Below are positions 1 through 11,381 of a DNA stretch of 40,023 nucleotides, piece after piece; the first letter of the stretch is position 1, and the number at the start of each line of letters is the position of its first letter. Source of the DNA: Gamarada debralockiae (taxonomy: Eukaryota; Ascomycota; Leotiomycetes; Helotiales; Hyphodiscaceae); contig NXFV01000484.1 in the NCBI GenBank assembly GCA_002803225.1, forward strand, positions 1 through 40,023, written 5' to 3'. The notes under the pieces are model-generated. The model was not told the origin of the DNA. It ran no database searches and was given only the letters and a program-made list of their open reading frames with translations. A program made the translations under genes and the position numbers.

Positions 1-64
1 CCCACCACCCACCTCACAAGATTTCTACTTCCATATTCACAACACAAACATTATTTACAACAAA

Positions 65-868
65 ATGGCATACAATACCTCCTCGCCAGCGACGTTCACC
101 ATATTTCCCCAATTCCCTCCTGAACTCCGCCTGAAAATATGGAATCACGCTATCCACTTTCCACGAATCCTTCGCATCTCTCACAACTTCAGGGACGGCC
201 GTTATACTCTTACCCATCTAGCCTCTACAGAATCCAAAGCTCGAATCAAGCACCCAGAACTACCGGCGCTCCTCGCCGTCAATCAAGAGTCTCGCCGCGA
301 AACCTTACGCTACTATACTCTTATCAAGAACGTACTCGAACAGCCGTTCTACTTCAACTGTAATCTAGACATACTCGATATTAATACCATGGGAAATCCT
401 CACGTCTGCAACCATCTTCTGCAGGTGCTAGCAATGAAATATCCCGATCATAAAGTGCGCTCGCTGGCTATGGATGATCCTGATTTTCCTCGAAAACGCC
501 GTATAGCGAAGTGGGATGCTTTGGAGATCTTTACTTATGCAGTAGAGAACTGGACGAATTTGGAGAGGTTATTTTTTGTTGGGAAGGTGCATTGGTGGTG
601 TACGAGCGTGGAAGATTGGGTTTATACGTATCAGTCGAATGAAGTAAAGGCGGAGGAAGATGGAAAGGAAGCTGATAGGGAGAAAGAGGATAGAGAGAGG
701 GAGGTAGTCCGCATGAGTGAGAATTCCTTTGTGTCTAAGTTTGATCACGAGTGGATAATACAGGACTTCGAGGAGGAAACTTATGGTTGGTTACAGGGAA
801 AGAAGATTGTGGTGAAGGCTGTTCAGAGCGATTATTGGAGAGACAGGGGGTTGACGTTGATAGAATAA
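65..868 (+). CDS. 2EXR domain protein, intact
   Basis: Single-exon gene of 267 residues. The ATG at 65 has a good context (ACAAA before it). Near the N-terminus it carries the hallmark of the fungal 2EXR family: FPQFPPELRLKIW at about residues 13-25, then NQESRRETLRYY at about residues 75-86 (the second ExR-like element) and FNCNLDILDI just after. The C-terminal third is highly charged, with a run of Glu/Lys/Asp/Arg around residues 195-220. The family is greatly expanded in Helotiales and other ascomycetes. Its molecular function is unknown, so none is given here. Two broken relatives follow on the opposite strand at 1258-2224 and 2845-3598, so this was probably a 2EXR gene patch. No intron is needed to keep the frame open. 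The family call is firm; function is not predictable. Confidence 0.85.
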   Translation: MAYNTSSPATFTIFPQFPPELRLKIWNHAIHFPRILRISHNFRDGRYTLTHLASTESKARIKHPELPALLAVNQESRRETLRYYTLIKNVLEQPFYFNCNLDILDINTMGNPHVCNHLLQVLAMKYPDHKVRSLAMDDPDFPRKRRIAKWDALEIFTYAVENWTNLERLFFVGKVHWWCTSVEDWVYTYQSNEVKAEEDGKEADREKEDREREVVRMSENSFVSKFDHEWIIQDFEEETYGWLQGKKIVVKAVQSDYWRDRGLTLIE

Positions 869-1257
869 TTGGGTAGTGTTCGAGGCAGATCTGCAGATAT
901 ATCTTCTCTAAAGCTCCAAATTAGACAGAAAGGTATAGAGAGTGTATAACTCAATATTTCCAAGCGTTCAATCGAAGGTAATCAAGGAAGGGTATGGTAC
1001 ATTCTACTATAATAAAATGGAATAGCGCTCGTGCCGTACTTGTAAACCACACTTCTCATGGCTTTTCGAAATTCAGAATGATGCGCTTGCACCAATTCTT
1101 TACTTGAATCATTCACATAACATAATCAAGTTGAAAATTATGAGACTACTTGCTCAAATGGATTGAACGATTCTGCTCAGGTTGGGAGGTTAACTCGCCT
1201 GTCAAGGCCAACAACAACTTCATTTGATTTTTCCAGGCCTCCCCAAATGATATCTGA
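869..1257. other. Intergenic, nothing recognised
   Basis: About 390 bases between the intact 2EXR gene and the 3' end of the first decayed 2EXR copy. They hold only short open frames. It probably contains the two facing 3' ends. No repeat or RNA gene was seen. Confidence 0.5.
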
Positions 1258-2224
1258 TCATTCAACACCTCTTTCTATAACTTTAATTCCAATGTTTGGT
1301 TCTACCTCATCGGGATACCCATGTTTAATATCTTCATATTCCTGAGCCACCACCTCCTCAAACATCGTCGTAGGAAATTCCAGATACCTCGAATATTTGG
1401 GACAGCATTTACATAGTATATGAAAGGTTAAAGAATTTAGAAAGATTGTGCCGAGTTCTGGATCGAATATGGGTAACAGCGTGAAAGTTCGCAATGTCAG
1501 AGAGATATATATTGTTGGAAAGGGTAATCAGCACCCTGGTTCTGGGCAGATAGTGCTGCCCTGGTGAGACGCATAGCGTCACATGCCATCACATGGTGTG
1601 ACAGTGTGACGCGTTCTATGAGTTGTAGGGAGGATTCCTGTCTATAAGTACAGACTGCTGCACTTGGTTTGTTCATCAGAATCTCCAGAATCTTCAGCAT
1701 CTTCAGTATCTTCAGTATCTTCACAGTCCTTACAATCCAATCACATTCTCCTACCCATTTTCGTCTATCACGTGACCATATTGCAAGATATATCTCTTTA
1801 AAGCTCGTTTCGGGACTCTCGATAAACGTACAAAATTGCTGGAGATCTCATCTCCGTTTGCACAATCTCCCTGAGACCAATCCGTTGCACGAAGTCGAGC
1901 TCAGATGTTTCCCCCCCCCCCCCTTTTTATCCGATTGTACGTGCGTTTTTGTTGTTCTCTATTGCGAGCTCTTTATCACTTGAGCAATAGTAGAACAGTT
2001 CATGACTCGAGGACCAGGCAACGTTGCCCTCCATATTTCCACACGTAATTCGGGAGGAAGTTCGCTGAATGGTGAGAATGCAGCTGTATCATCTATTGGG
2101 AGAGCGTTGAACTCCGTCTGAATCTGCAGAGTGGTGGTCAGCTGATTGTACAAGATATTGGGATTCTACTCACCTCATGTTTCTTTCCTTTCGTAGCCAC
2201 TGGCCTGGTTAATTTAGAACCCAT
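1258..2224 (-). pseudogene. 2EXR pseudogene, copy A
   Basis: A decayed 2EXR gene read on the minus strand. A short first exon starts at ATG 2224 (MGSKLTRPVATKGKKHEV), followed by a GTGAGT intron of about 45 nt ending at ACAATCAG. The next stretch holds the hallmark FSELPPELRVEIW and LPGPRVMN. The frame then breaks just before a run of 13 C on the + strand (1911-1923). A further scrap reads VYRESRNEL, matching the second 2EXR element, and runs into a stop. A third open block (1258-1494) resumes with DPELGTIFLN, as in intact relatives. Family order is preserved but the pieces lie in different frames, so no full protein can be made. The first exon resembles that of copy B (MGAKLSKP), so the two are paralogues. 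The section around 1500-1800 may be inserted or simply decayed. Confidence 0.75.
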
Positions 2225-2844
2225 TGCGACTGATGTATGAGCTGTTTGGGACTGTGGCACTGGTGTAGAAATTTGCAGCGCGCGTCTGAGCTTTCCAAAC
2301 CCGCCCGGGAAGCAAGATACTGAATTCAACGTGTCTTCAATCTCTTCATGTGGTCAAGACTGTCAAGTAGTTGCGTTTTAATGTTTGGTTCAACGGACAG
2401 AAATGTCGCCTGGCACCAAATCTTGACTTGAATCGCTCAGACAAGTCAACAATTCATACTTAATTGCTGAAATCGTCTGACTATTTGCTGCTGGATCGCA
2501 GAAGTAGTAATAGGCGTCTGTCGTTGTCATAATTACCAGAGCTGGCTGTGTCCTACCTATCCCTTCGACTTTTGACCTCAAAGCTGGAAAGTGGGCCGGT
2601 GCTGGTGGTAACTGTCCCTCCAATCCACAATTCTCTCGCCCCCTCTTGTCAAGACCTTGACTTTAATCCTGGGCTCTGCAAAATTCGGATGCCAATTTTC
2701 ATTTACTGATATACATTCGCCATGTCATATGTGATCATGGTGGCACACATCCGCTCCCACGCAGTTACCGGCTCTTCAAATCCCAGGGGGTCTCAACGTC
2801 TCGGGCACTGGCTCCCAATCTCCATGCCATGTTTCCCGGTTCAT

Positions 2845-3598
2845 TTAGAGCACAATAAGTTCTTTCAAGAGTTTGAGCTTGAAGAACATGCCACTTTTCA
2901 CAAGCGCTTTGTAAGTAACGATATCTATCGCCAGATACACTTGCTCTTGAAAATAAGTCCAGAAAATACCGCGTACAGAGTCGCCGTGGATGTGCAGCAA
3001 TATGCTACAATATTCTGAGGAATCTTTTCATGAGAGAATATAAAATAGTTTGAAGAAGAAGACAGCAGGATGACCGCGTCGAGTTCCGGACGGAAATAAG
3101 GGTGACAGCTCGTCAGTCCGCAATGCCTGATTGGTACATATCCCATCCTCAGAGCTTCATTCCGAGACTCTCGACAGGCATTCATAATAGTTTCTGTATC
3201 TGTCTGAAAGATTTCTCTGATGTCGGGGCCTCTGTTGTATCCCCACAATCACGGAGGAAATGTCACGGCTGGATAGAGTGGTTTATTTGTCTGCATAAGC
3301 TCTTTCATCGTCTTGGATCCTTCTTTCGCTCGAATGTAGTCGTGGCAAAGTTCGATGGTTCGATGGTTCGAGGGCCTGGCATTACTTCCCTCCAGATCTG
3401 GATCCGAATCTCAACTGGAAGCTCAAGAAATCAGACGAAAGCGCCCTCGTCTTCCGGTGGGACTACTATGGACCCCGCTTTGATCTGCACAAGAGCGATA
3501 AGTAAGTGCTCATGACATAGAGAGACTAAAATGCCATGCCTAAAGCTCACCTCTTTCTCCTTTTCCTTCCTCACTGGCTTCGAAAGTTTGGCACCCAT
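2845..3598 (-). pseudogene. 2EXR pseudogene, copy B
   Basis: A second decayed 2EXR gene. The first exon starts at ATG 3598 (MGAKLSKPVRKEKEKE), followed by a GTGAGC...TTGTGCAG intron. The second exon is stopped by TGA at 3431-3433, and directly after the stop the same frame continues FLELPVEIRIQIW, the 2EXR hallmark. A CGA to TGA change would explain this stop. The frame then shifts near 3320, because TMKELMQTNKPLYPAVTFPP continues in another frame. A second in-frame TGA comes before LWGYNRGPDIREIF. The block ACRESRNEALRMGY and FRPELDAVILL follows. One more shift near 2990 moves the tail (FWTYFQEQVYLAIDIV ... LKELIVL) into a new frame, which stops at 2845. Two nonsense codons and at least two frameshifts make loss of function near certain. 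Confidence 0.85.
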
Positions 3599-4585
3599 TG
3601 CGGCCGTGGGACTGGAGCTGCAGGAGCTGTCTGATTCCTGGAAGGCAAATCGAAGAAACAACACGCTGGAAATGAGATTTCTTTGAAAACATTGACTTGA
3701 TCCTGATGGTTTTATGAGATCAAGTATGATCTTTTCGAAGCTTGGTTCTGTTCGACGCGGATGACGAAATAGCTCCTTGTAACTTCGCAGGAACTTTCAT
3801 ATTCACGGCTCCACGCCCAAATAAAAATCTAGCAGTCAAAGTTTACACTTGTAACGCGCATTACAATAAATAGAGCTCCTTAAACGAAACGTTTCGGATG
3901 GCTTTGAGATATAAAAGAAGAACGAAATGTTCACAACCTCTGAGATTCAAATCGCGACTCGAATCATCGGACCTGGACATGGCTCCACGAATCCAGCATA
4001 TTCGGGGATACATAAAGCTTCAAGAATTCACCAAAGCAGGCTCTAGCTTACAAACATGCCTAGAATGCGTGCAGCATGTTCTTTGCAATAACTTCGTGTC
4101 GATAAAGGCAGCGACAACAACGGAAAACAAGGCAATGACAAACACACCTTGTTTGAGCAGAGGCAAAGAGACTTCGAGAGCGCACCTCCCCATCCTGCGA
4201 AGGATAAAACGTGCCTTGTATGCTGTAAGCAGCAATAGCCTGCGGGGCACAGTCCCTAAGATCATTCCACTACACTTCTTTTGAGCAGCTCCGTTCTCCA
4301 AATGCCCCTCAAGTCCTTTGAATATGGTTCTTCCAACTTTAACTCCAGGCAGTGTGAGAACCTTCGGTTGCAGTTTCACGATTTAGCTTCCCTTATTCAT
4401 TCAGGGCTTTCAGAAAGGAACTTGCGTCAAAACGCAAGAAGTCAATTCAAGAGTCGATTCAAGCAAGCGGCGAAACCTATCGAAAGGAAAAACAGCCTCA
4501 GGCGGCTTTGGCGTGATACTAGTTCCTCAGGATCCGTGGCATTTGACGTACACTCTGTGCCAAAACGGTGGCAATCTCCATATCG
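3599..4585. other. Gene-free stretch with uncallable frames
   Basis: Open frames exist on both strands (for example 4020-4379 minus, with a hydrophobic run, and 4281-4649 plus). They lack a good ATG or any family signature. The minus-strand frame at 4020-4379 would have to start with GTG. It may hold the 3' end of the weakly supported gene at 4586-5080. Nothing else was recognised. Confidence 0.4.
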
Positions 4586-5080
4586 TCACGATTCCGATCC
4601 GCGGCAATTTCCGAGTATCATTCCACGCTCCAAAGGGAAAGTCTCATAACTAGTCATTTCTTCCACAGCACGCACAGAAGTAAATATGACGGGATAAAGG
4701 AGAGGCAGGGGAGCTGAAAAAGGAATGGTGACATCAGTGGTTTTGGAAGAATTAGGCTTCGAAGTCACAGGGGATCTCGCAGCAGAGAGAAAGCCGAGAA
4801 AGGGTTCAGGAAAAGATTGGAAAGAGGCTAGAGAAGTTGGAGAGGAGTTGCCGAAGGAATCTATTTCTAGATTCGATGGCGGGGAGATCGTTGGAATCTG
4901 AATTTGGTCGTCGGACGCTTCGTTGTCGTTCTGTTTCTTGTTATCGGTCCCTTCGTTCATTTCCCATAAGCCTTTGGCTACCGGGGAATTGTTTCTTCGA
5001 CGAGGAAATTTCTGCCTGGACCAGTATTGGATTTCCAACAGCAATGCTTTGCTCTCATATAGCCGCCGGATGGCAATCCC
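4586..5080 (-). CDS. Hypothetical protein, internal/terminal exon only
   Basis: A minus-strand open stretch of about 165 codons beginning at a possible splice acceptor (TTTTAG before 5080) and ending at the stop at 4586. It starts GIAIRRLYESKALLLEIQYW, followed by a basic patch (RQKFPRRRN). The rest is polar, Ser/Pro/Asn-rich and probably disordered (DNEASDDQIQIPTISPPSNLE). There is no in-frame ATG near the start, so an upstream exon would be needed and was not found with confidence. I do not recognise the family. The composition looks more like coding than chance, but the case rests only on that and on one splice site. It could also be a relic. Confidence 0.25.
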   Translation of the reverse strand, partial: GIAIRRLYESKALLLEIQYWSRQKFPRRRNNSPVAKGLWEMNEGTDNKKQNDNEASDDQIQIPTISPPSNLEIDSFGNSSPTSLASFQSFPEPFLGFLSAARSPVTSKPNSSKTTDVTIPFSAPLPLLYPVIFTSVRAVEEMTSYETFPLERGMILGNCRGSES

Positions 5081-5706
5081 CTAAAACTCCCAACAAAAAA
5101 CTCCCTACTTCATTGATACGGGTTTGGACGTGAATGGAAAATATATAGTGTTGAGGCTCCCATTCTCACTTGAGTCACTCGACGTTGATAATAAAGAAGG
5201 TCACTGCGCCGTACACTCATCACCCATCAAAGCAAAACCTGAGCTTGGTTTGAAGTATCCATTCATTCACTTTTCAGCCTTGCGCTGCTATTTCATCGCG
5301 TCTCTTCCCAAAATCTAGCTTACACACGTCTAAAGCCTCAGCTCACATCACTCCGTCGCTCCACATCTTTCCACCTCCATGTCTTTCAGCTTTCGTTCCA
5401 CCCCAATACGCATGCACCCATTCTATCTACAAAGCGTCCTCCCAAACACAAAAAAAATTCGTTAGCATCAACGGAAAGACAAGTTACAGGAAAGAAGGAA
5501 AAATGCCCGTCTGGCAGTTTTGGAACCAAAAGCTCTTTGAGTACAAAAGAAACAAACGATGGGTCGCTAGATTGAGAACTCTCAATGCCAAGTGGTATCA
5601 TGCATGCATCCCTCTCCTTCGTCTTTCTGCTGTATGTCTCCTCCCATTAAACACTTCCCCCCTAACCTCGTTTTCGGTACCGATCCTTTGAGTTTGTTCG
5701 CCAAGA
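5081..5706. other. Intergenic, downstream of MSS4
   Basis: It should hold the MSS4 3' untranslated region and the promoter of whatever gene 4586-5080 belongs to. A + strand ATG frame at 5503-5691 (62 codons, starting MPVWQFWNQKLFEYKRNK) follows a pyrimidine-rich stretch but has no recognisable relative. It is not called as a gene. Confidence 0.4.
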
Positions 5707-8638
5707 TCAAGGCATAACACTATCCTCCCCCCTCATCACCTCCGGACTCTCCACCCTCGGCAAAGGAGGCAACTCCTTATCCAAACTACTCCTGCTCACC
5801 CGCCCCTTAATCGTCCTCCCATTCCCAGTAGGACTATAATCCTTCGCCGGTGTCAGGGGCCTCTCATCATCTTTCGCCGGCGTTAACGGCCGTTCCTTAC
5901 TCCGCCCACTTCGGCCCCCTGTGCTAGACGCCTCACCCAGCTCTTCCACAACAGGTAGTGTCTGTCCTTGCATGCCTCCCGTTCTCTCGGCACTCGGACT
6001 CCTGACCGTGGAAAGGATTCTCGGTTCAGCTTCCTCGTCGCCTTCTCCTCGTCTCTCGGATTTCAGGGCTTCGTTCTCGTTGCGTTGGAGTGTCGTGTGG
6101 GTGCTCGTTTTGTGCATGGGCGTACTTCCCGACCTTCGGCGTGCGGAATCTTGGGAGGATGTATTCCGGTCATGGTTTGAGAATGTGGAGAAGGCGTTGG
6201 AGTTGGTGTGTGGGATTGAGGTATCGGCTTGTGCGACTTCCCTCGCTGCTTCTTCGGGAGACTTGGTGATGCCTTCGATGAAGCGGATGAAGCGGTCTCC
6301 GTATGGTTCGGGTGCGATGGGGGAGATGAGTTTTTTGTCGTGACTTAGACCCTCTGTATCCAATTAGTATTGTTTAAATTTTAAAAGCGTGAGAAATAGA
6401 ACGTACTCCATAAATGCTCCAACTTCTTAACAGTCCCATAATGCGTCAGACAATCAATAATCGACAAAAAGAATATCTCATCCCCAGGACTATTATCCTC
6501 ATGCGTAGCTCTAAAGCCCCCATCATCACTGTAAAACGTAAATTCCCGCTTAAGCGTATTCTCTTCCATATGATCCGGCATACGCGAGCTGCTTTGCCCC
6601 ATCGGAATCGGTTTCTCCTGCTTGATGATCTGCCGCAACTCTCGAGCTTTCCGGGCATTTTCGAGCTTAGAAGGTGTCCGCATCAGCATGCCTCGGCCAT
6701 CTAGTGTATCGTCCGCGGGGATGTCGTGTCCACCTGGTTGAAAGACTTGGAGGGTTTTGTCGCGCAGGTTTTCTTGGTTGCCTTTGCGGAGATCGTGGAT
6801 TCCTACTAAGAGACTGTAATCCATTATCTTTAGTCGTTGGAGAAGGTGCACGTCTTTTTCCATCTGTTCGATAAACAGCCGTTTCTTCTCAGGGCCGAAT
6901 TCGAGATGTAGGTTTCGTCGGAGCCAGTTGAGGTCTTTGAGGGTTGCCCGAGGGTTCTTCTCGAGGTCTTCTTCCTTGAAATCACGCCCTATCGTTGAAC
7001 CCTTCAAGTCGAACGTTTGGTGGATGTCTCGGTGTGGTGGAAACAGGTTGTTCATAACAACGAAATGGATTTTCCGGCCATAAGGTATCTTAACCCTGTG
7101 TAATCCATAAAATTGTGAGAGGAGTGTGTTTGGGTTTGCCTCGACGTGGGAGTAGTATTCCTTCAGTATCCTCCGCAGAAACTTGTGCTCGGCATGGTGT
7201 ATGGTCTTGATGATGTATTTGTAGTCGCGGGAGAAATAGAAGAAACTTCCACTCTTCCCCGGGGACCCAAGCTCTGACAAAATGTATTTACTCGTTAAGG
7301 ACATCAGGTAGTCCGCAGGATCAAGCTTGAACTTTGCTCTCAGATGTCGGAATACCCACGGCGCGTAGTCCTTGAATTTGAAGTCGTATTTCGCAGACGG
7401 AGTCAATTCGTTGCCCGTTCTGTATCAAGTCAGCCCAGCCCACTCACAATATACCTCCATACTCACATATCAAACGAGAACTTATGCCTCGCCTCAAAAT
7501 CCGCATCCGTCAAAGGCCTATCCAACTTCGCATTCGTCCTCGAAACCGTAAATCGGATTCCAGTTAACATATTGTATGCCGTTACCCAATTCACATGGTT
7601 CTGATCAACCTTCGTCCCAACTACTACTCTATCATCTTCTTCCTCGTCTTTCCGTCTTCTCTTGCTTGCCCGCTTTTGTCTGACTGCCTCGGCCCAGCGC
7701 ATGGCGTCTTCGTCTTGAGGAATCTCTTCGTGGGGCATATTCGAATGTATCGATTGGGTATTTCGTCGATTGAGACTCAGGGAACCTCTCCTCACACCTG
7801 CTGCCAAAGTCGTAGGTGAGAACCTCCCACTGCTGTGCACAGCATCATCTCCGTCACGAGAGCTTCGACTAGTGGCAACTTTGGGCACTTGAAGCGTATG
7901 TCGGTGCTTCAGTGTTGCGGAACCCGGGTGTGAAAGTGAGTTCGAGGACGGTGATGGGGCAAGAGGTGGGTATGCGGGAGGAGAGGAGAATCGATGCGGC
8001 GATGCAGTAGCTGCTCTGGCTGGGGGTTCGTATGTTTGTGGAGTTGCCGGTAAAAGAGATGACGTGTAAGTCAAAGGACCTGTGCTCTGTGGATTCGTAG
8101 ATATTGGAGGTGGTATCGTTATTTTTTTCGAGGGTTCGCTGTCGCCGTTTGTGGTCGGTACTGAGGATATTGACTCAATCGTCGTGGTGTTTTGAGCATT
8201 TCCGTTTGTCGACGCGACAGAACTCCTATCTCCATTCGACATTCTAGCCATGCCATTCTGAGGAGCAGGACTCCTCCTTCCACTCTCAGATACCCCATTG
8301 ATGCCCCCATTCACTGATAAATTGCTGCCATTGCGAGAAGATTTGTACTCCCAACTACTTGCACTCGATCTTCCATTTGGCAACGAATTTAAACTTGTAT
8401 CATGCAGCATATCGCCATTCACCTGAGGTCTGCCAGCGCTTCCACCATCTACCTGTATGTCCGACCCTTCCCCTAGACTGCCTTTGATCGATGTATGTGA
8501 CGAGGTTCTGGCGTTGCCGTTGGCCTTCTCGTGGGAGCGTCGGAGATGACTGGGCAGGTCGAGGGGAGGGCGGTTTTGGGATAACATTTGTCCTGTGTCA
8601 TCAGACAGGAACGATGGCATCTCGACAGCGTGTGGCAT
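5707..8638 (-). CDS. MSS4: Phosphatidylinositol-4-phosphate 5-kinase (Mss4 type)
   Basis: Makes PI(4,5)P2 from PI4P at the plasma membrane, acting in actin organisation, polarity and endocytosis. Exons 8638-7467, 7419-6407 and 6353-5707 join to 943 codons plus stop; introns are 47 and 53 nt. Residues 1-345 are Ser/Asn-rich and disordered. The kinase core spans about 345-760: [17 protein letters not shown] (nucleotide loop and lysine), [10 protein letters not shown], the [12 protein letters not shown] catalytic segment, the [19 protein letters not shown] metal-binding region, and an activation-loop region whose [13 protein letters not shown] lies past intron 2. Both introns restore family-typical sequence ([30 protein letters not shown]). 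The tail after 760 is Ser/Thr/Pro-rich and contains LTPAKD twice. The start is the first in-frame ATG (8638); ATG 8620 is also possible. Frames upstream of 8638 would need GTG. Intact and certainly a core gene. Confidence 0.97.
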
Positions 8639-9293
8639 TCGAAATACTGCGTCAAGTATCACCGCTTTATCGCGCTCGTTGAAGGTTCGATGTTACCAAG
8701 GTCGAAAGGAGAAGGATCAGCGAAATTGGATGGATCGCTTGGCAGAACGGATCTCCTTTGATGTGGATTCCCTTGGGCGATTGGAAAAGGGAATTCAAGG
8801 AGCGTAGATGGTACCGGCATAGCTTTTCCCAAGGGAAGTCATGGAGAAGATCTAATTCACAGCGTATTCAGGGTTCATTCATGCTCTGCTGAAGATGAGG
8901 ATATTATTAGGTCCCGAAAACCGTTGTTGGCGTGTGCACGTCTATTGGGAGGCGAAGTACACGACTAAATCCCTTCCGAAATCACCAAACAAAATGTAAC
9001 GGTTGATCCGGACTTAGTGACACCTAATTCCCGATACTCGGAAATGCTACTTGAGAGCAAATAAATTCATATGAAGTTATTCTCAGGGATCCCGTCTCCC
9101 AAACTTTGACTTCCAAGGAAGAAATGGCCATTCCTGTTTTAGCCTAGGGCCGGAACATCATTAACGCCGACCTCACTCCTCTTTCTGCTTGGCCCAGGAG
9201 TTGGGATTCCTGAAGAGAGTTTATCTGAATTTTCTGGCTTCCTGTGGTACTGAAAAACTGGTTTGCACATGTATAGCGTTCTGGAACGGGGAA
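8639..9293. other. Intergenic, MSS4 upstream region
   Basis: About 650 bases upstream of the MSS4 start; presumed promoter and 5' untranslated region. Only short open frames without family features were seen. Confidence 0.5.
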
Positions 9294-9833
9294 TTAAGGA
9301 TATAGAGTCTGTCTATTACCAATCTTTGAGTCCTTCAAGGCTTTGCAATCGCCGAAGAGGCAGAAGTCTGCTCTCGGTTGCAGAAAAGCCAGCCAGTAGG
9401 ATCTTTGAGGATTCGAGAATGCATGAGACATCGACTTCTTTTGAATACGAAAGTGTTTCTCGATAGTAGTAATAGACTTTCTCAGATCAGCAGCTTTCGT
9501 AACCCGTTCAAGCTGCTCTTGTGGCGCTGTTTCTACGTCTTCAAGCTGTTGGATTTCGCAAGCCCTTTTTTGCTCGAATTTGGAATCACCCGTCCAATCA
9601 AAGGCTGAACACAACTCAACGATTTGCTCTTGGTCTACGGCCGCTAGCAATTGGAATAGGATGGCAAGATGTTTACATCCATAACGGAATGGTACTTCCT
9701 TAATTCCTTCTGGTTTTGAGTTTGCTGTCAAAGTCCTGCGCCAGGAGACGCTCGCTAGGCGCTTTGTACTCGCTGCGAGAGTCGCGCTGCAAGAGTCGCG
9801 CTGCAGAGCTTCAAATGGGTTGCTTGGTCGCAA
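9294..9833 (-). other. Unrecognised open frame, possibly a decayed gene
   Basis: A 179-codon minus-strand frame that opens with TTG, so it cannot start a eukaryotic gene by itself. Just upstream, a different frame from an ATG near 9870 reads MFDFISHAMILKSCDQATHL and runs into the same DNA. The two could be one gene separated by a frameshift. The N-terminal part contains a short direct repeat (CGCGACTCT...GCAG, twice). No known domain was recognised. A real gene with a misread intron, a relic or chance are all possible. Confidence 0.25.
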
Positions 9834-10418
9834 CTTTTGAGAATCATAGCGTGGGAGATGAAGTCAAACATTTCGTCCTTATCAATGGACGTTGTTTCAC
9901 TTCTCCTTCCCTCTGCTCCTTATTTACGGTGGATGTGGCTGTGATCGTGGCCGTTGAAACGGGTGGAGTCAATCTGCCGGGATATTCGGCTCGGCTCTTT
10001 TGGCTCCGGATTGAAAAATCATAACAAAGGGAATAAGACGCGTCATAACCACGAATTCAGGGGTTTGAAGCTGTTACAAAAGTCGAATGCGTCAATTGAG
10101 TCACAAAGACAATACAATCGAGTTCGAGAAATTTTCCATATCATTGATCTGGTATAAGTACAGCGACCTTCGAGTCCAACCCCAGACCCATCCGCCCTAT
10201 CAAAGCCAGCAAGAATCCCAAATCCCCTATCTTGTACAACAGAAGAATGCCTCTTCAATACAACACAGGATGAAACAGGACCCCCAGCCCAAACCAGTCA
10301 TAAAGCAAGCAATAATGAGATCCGTAAAACAATACGCGTGATTTGAGTACCCTTCACATCGCGATTCCCTGCCACAACGCCAATTATTAACCAAAGGAAA
10401 GCTGACCGTCAGAGAAGC
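9834..10418. other. Intergenic, downstream of histone H1
   Basis: Presumed 3' untranslated region of histone H1 and spacer. Short open frames only, with no features recognised. Confidence 0.5.
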
Positions 10419-11381
10419 TTAAGCTTTCTTTGGTGTAGCCTTCTTTGCGCTCGCTGGCTTCTTTGGCGTAGCCTTCTTGGCGGGAGTCTTCGCAACCGGT
10501 GCCTTGGATTTGGTCACACGGCCAGACTTCGTCTTGGAAAGTACCGTAGGTTTGTCGACTACCGCGGGAGCCTATGAAGGGTCAGATGCGTCTTTGAACG
10601 GGAGGGGTTGACCTACATCCTTGGGTTTAGCAGCAGGCTTCTTGACGACCTTCTTGGCTGCAGGCTTCTTCTCGGTCTTCTCCTTCTCCTTCTTTGGCGC
10701 GGCAGCTTTCTTGGTAGTTGTTGTCTTGGGTTTCGCGGCAGCCTTGGGCTTGGCGGTCTTCGTGGCGGTCTTCTTAGCAGAAGCAGGCTTGGCAGCGGCG
10801 GCGGCCTTCTTGGCCTGGAACGATTAGACGCGAGATACACTCGAAAATGAGGTAAGACTTACCTTGGGAGCAGCGGCTTTCTTCTCTGGAGCAACCTTCT
10901 TCGCAAGCTTCGTGCCTCCTGAGGAGCCCTTTGGCTGAGCAAAGACACCTTTCTCAACACCAGTGCGGATAGCCTTGTTGAACAGAGAATCAAATTGGTT
11001 GTCGCTGACGCTGATAGCATTGTTTGCCTTGACGTATTTCTTGAGGGCGACGCGGCTGAGAGGAGTTAGTGGATGTAAACAAAGGACGCGTCGTTGGTAG
11101 GGTGGACTTGTACCTCGAACCGTTGCGCTGTAAAGTAAATGTTAGTGAGTGTCCTGGCAATGATCGAGAACTGTTCAACTTACTTCCTTCAAGTTGATGA
11201 TAGCATCACTGATCATGGCTGTAAACAACGCGTCAGTATGATGTGCAGAGATGCGCGATCCAGATGATGTGCGCGCGACTGCGACGCGACGCTGTTGTGG
11301 GAAGATAGAAGCTTCAAACCGACCTTGATATGAGGCATGTTCACCACCAGACTTGGGCTTTGCGGCAGCTTTGGGAGGCAT
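10419..11381 (-). CDS. H1: Linker histone H1
   Basis: Binds linker DNA at the nucleosome entry/exit and compacts chromatin in the nucleus. Six exons: 11381-11324, 11218-11184, 11127-11114 (only 14 nt), 11055-10863, 10814-10617 and 10571-10419. They give 216 residues plus stop, in frame throughout. Start ATG 11381 reads MPPKAAAKPK. The globular winged-helix domain lies at about residues 16-85: ASYQAMISDAIINLKERNGS, SRVALKKYVKANN, FDSLFNKAIRTGVEKGVFAQ and then a GSSGG-containing turn. The tail is the classic Lys/Ala/Pro-rich type with repeated KKA, AKP and TPKK units. Its low-complexity DNA creates long spurious frames on the opposite strand. An inverted CCAAT box lies about 290 bases upstream. 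Normally single-copy in filamentous fungi. Confidence 0.96.

Noticed and set aside
5503..5691. A 62-codon + strand frame with a good-looking ATG
   Set aside because: Possible small protein, but there is no relative, no further exon and it ends against the MSS4 3' end; not enough to call.
5921..6343. A 140-codon + strand frame opposite MSS4 exon 3
   Set aside because: It lies wholly antisense to well-supported kinase coding sequence and has no family feature.
10608..10850. Long + strand frames rich in Leu/Gly and Ala/Phe across the H1 tail region
   Set aside because: They are antisense shadows of the Lys/Ala/Pro-rich histone tail; codon bias on the minus strand produces them.
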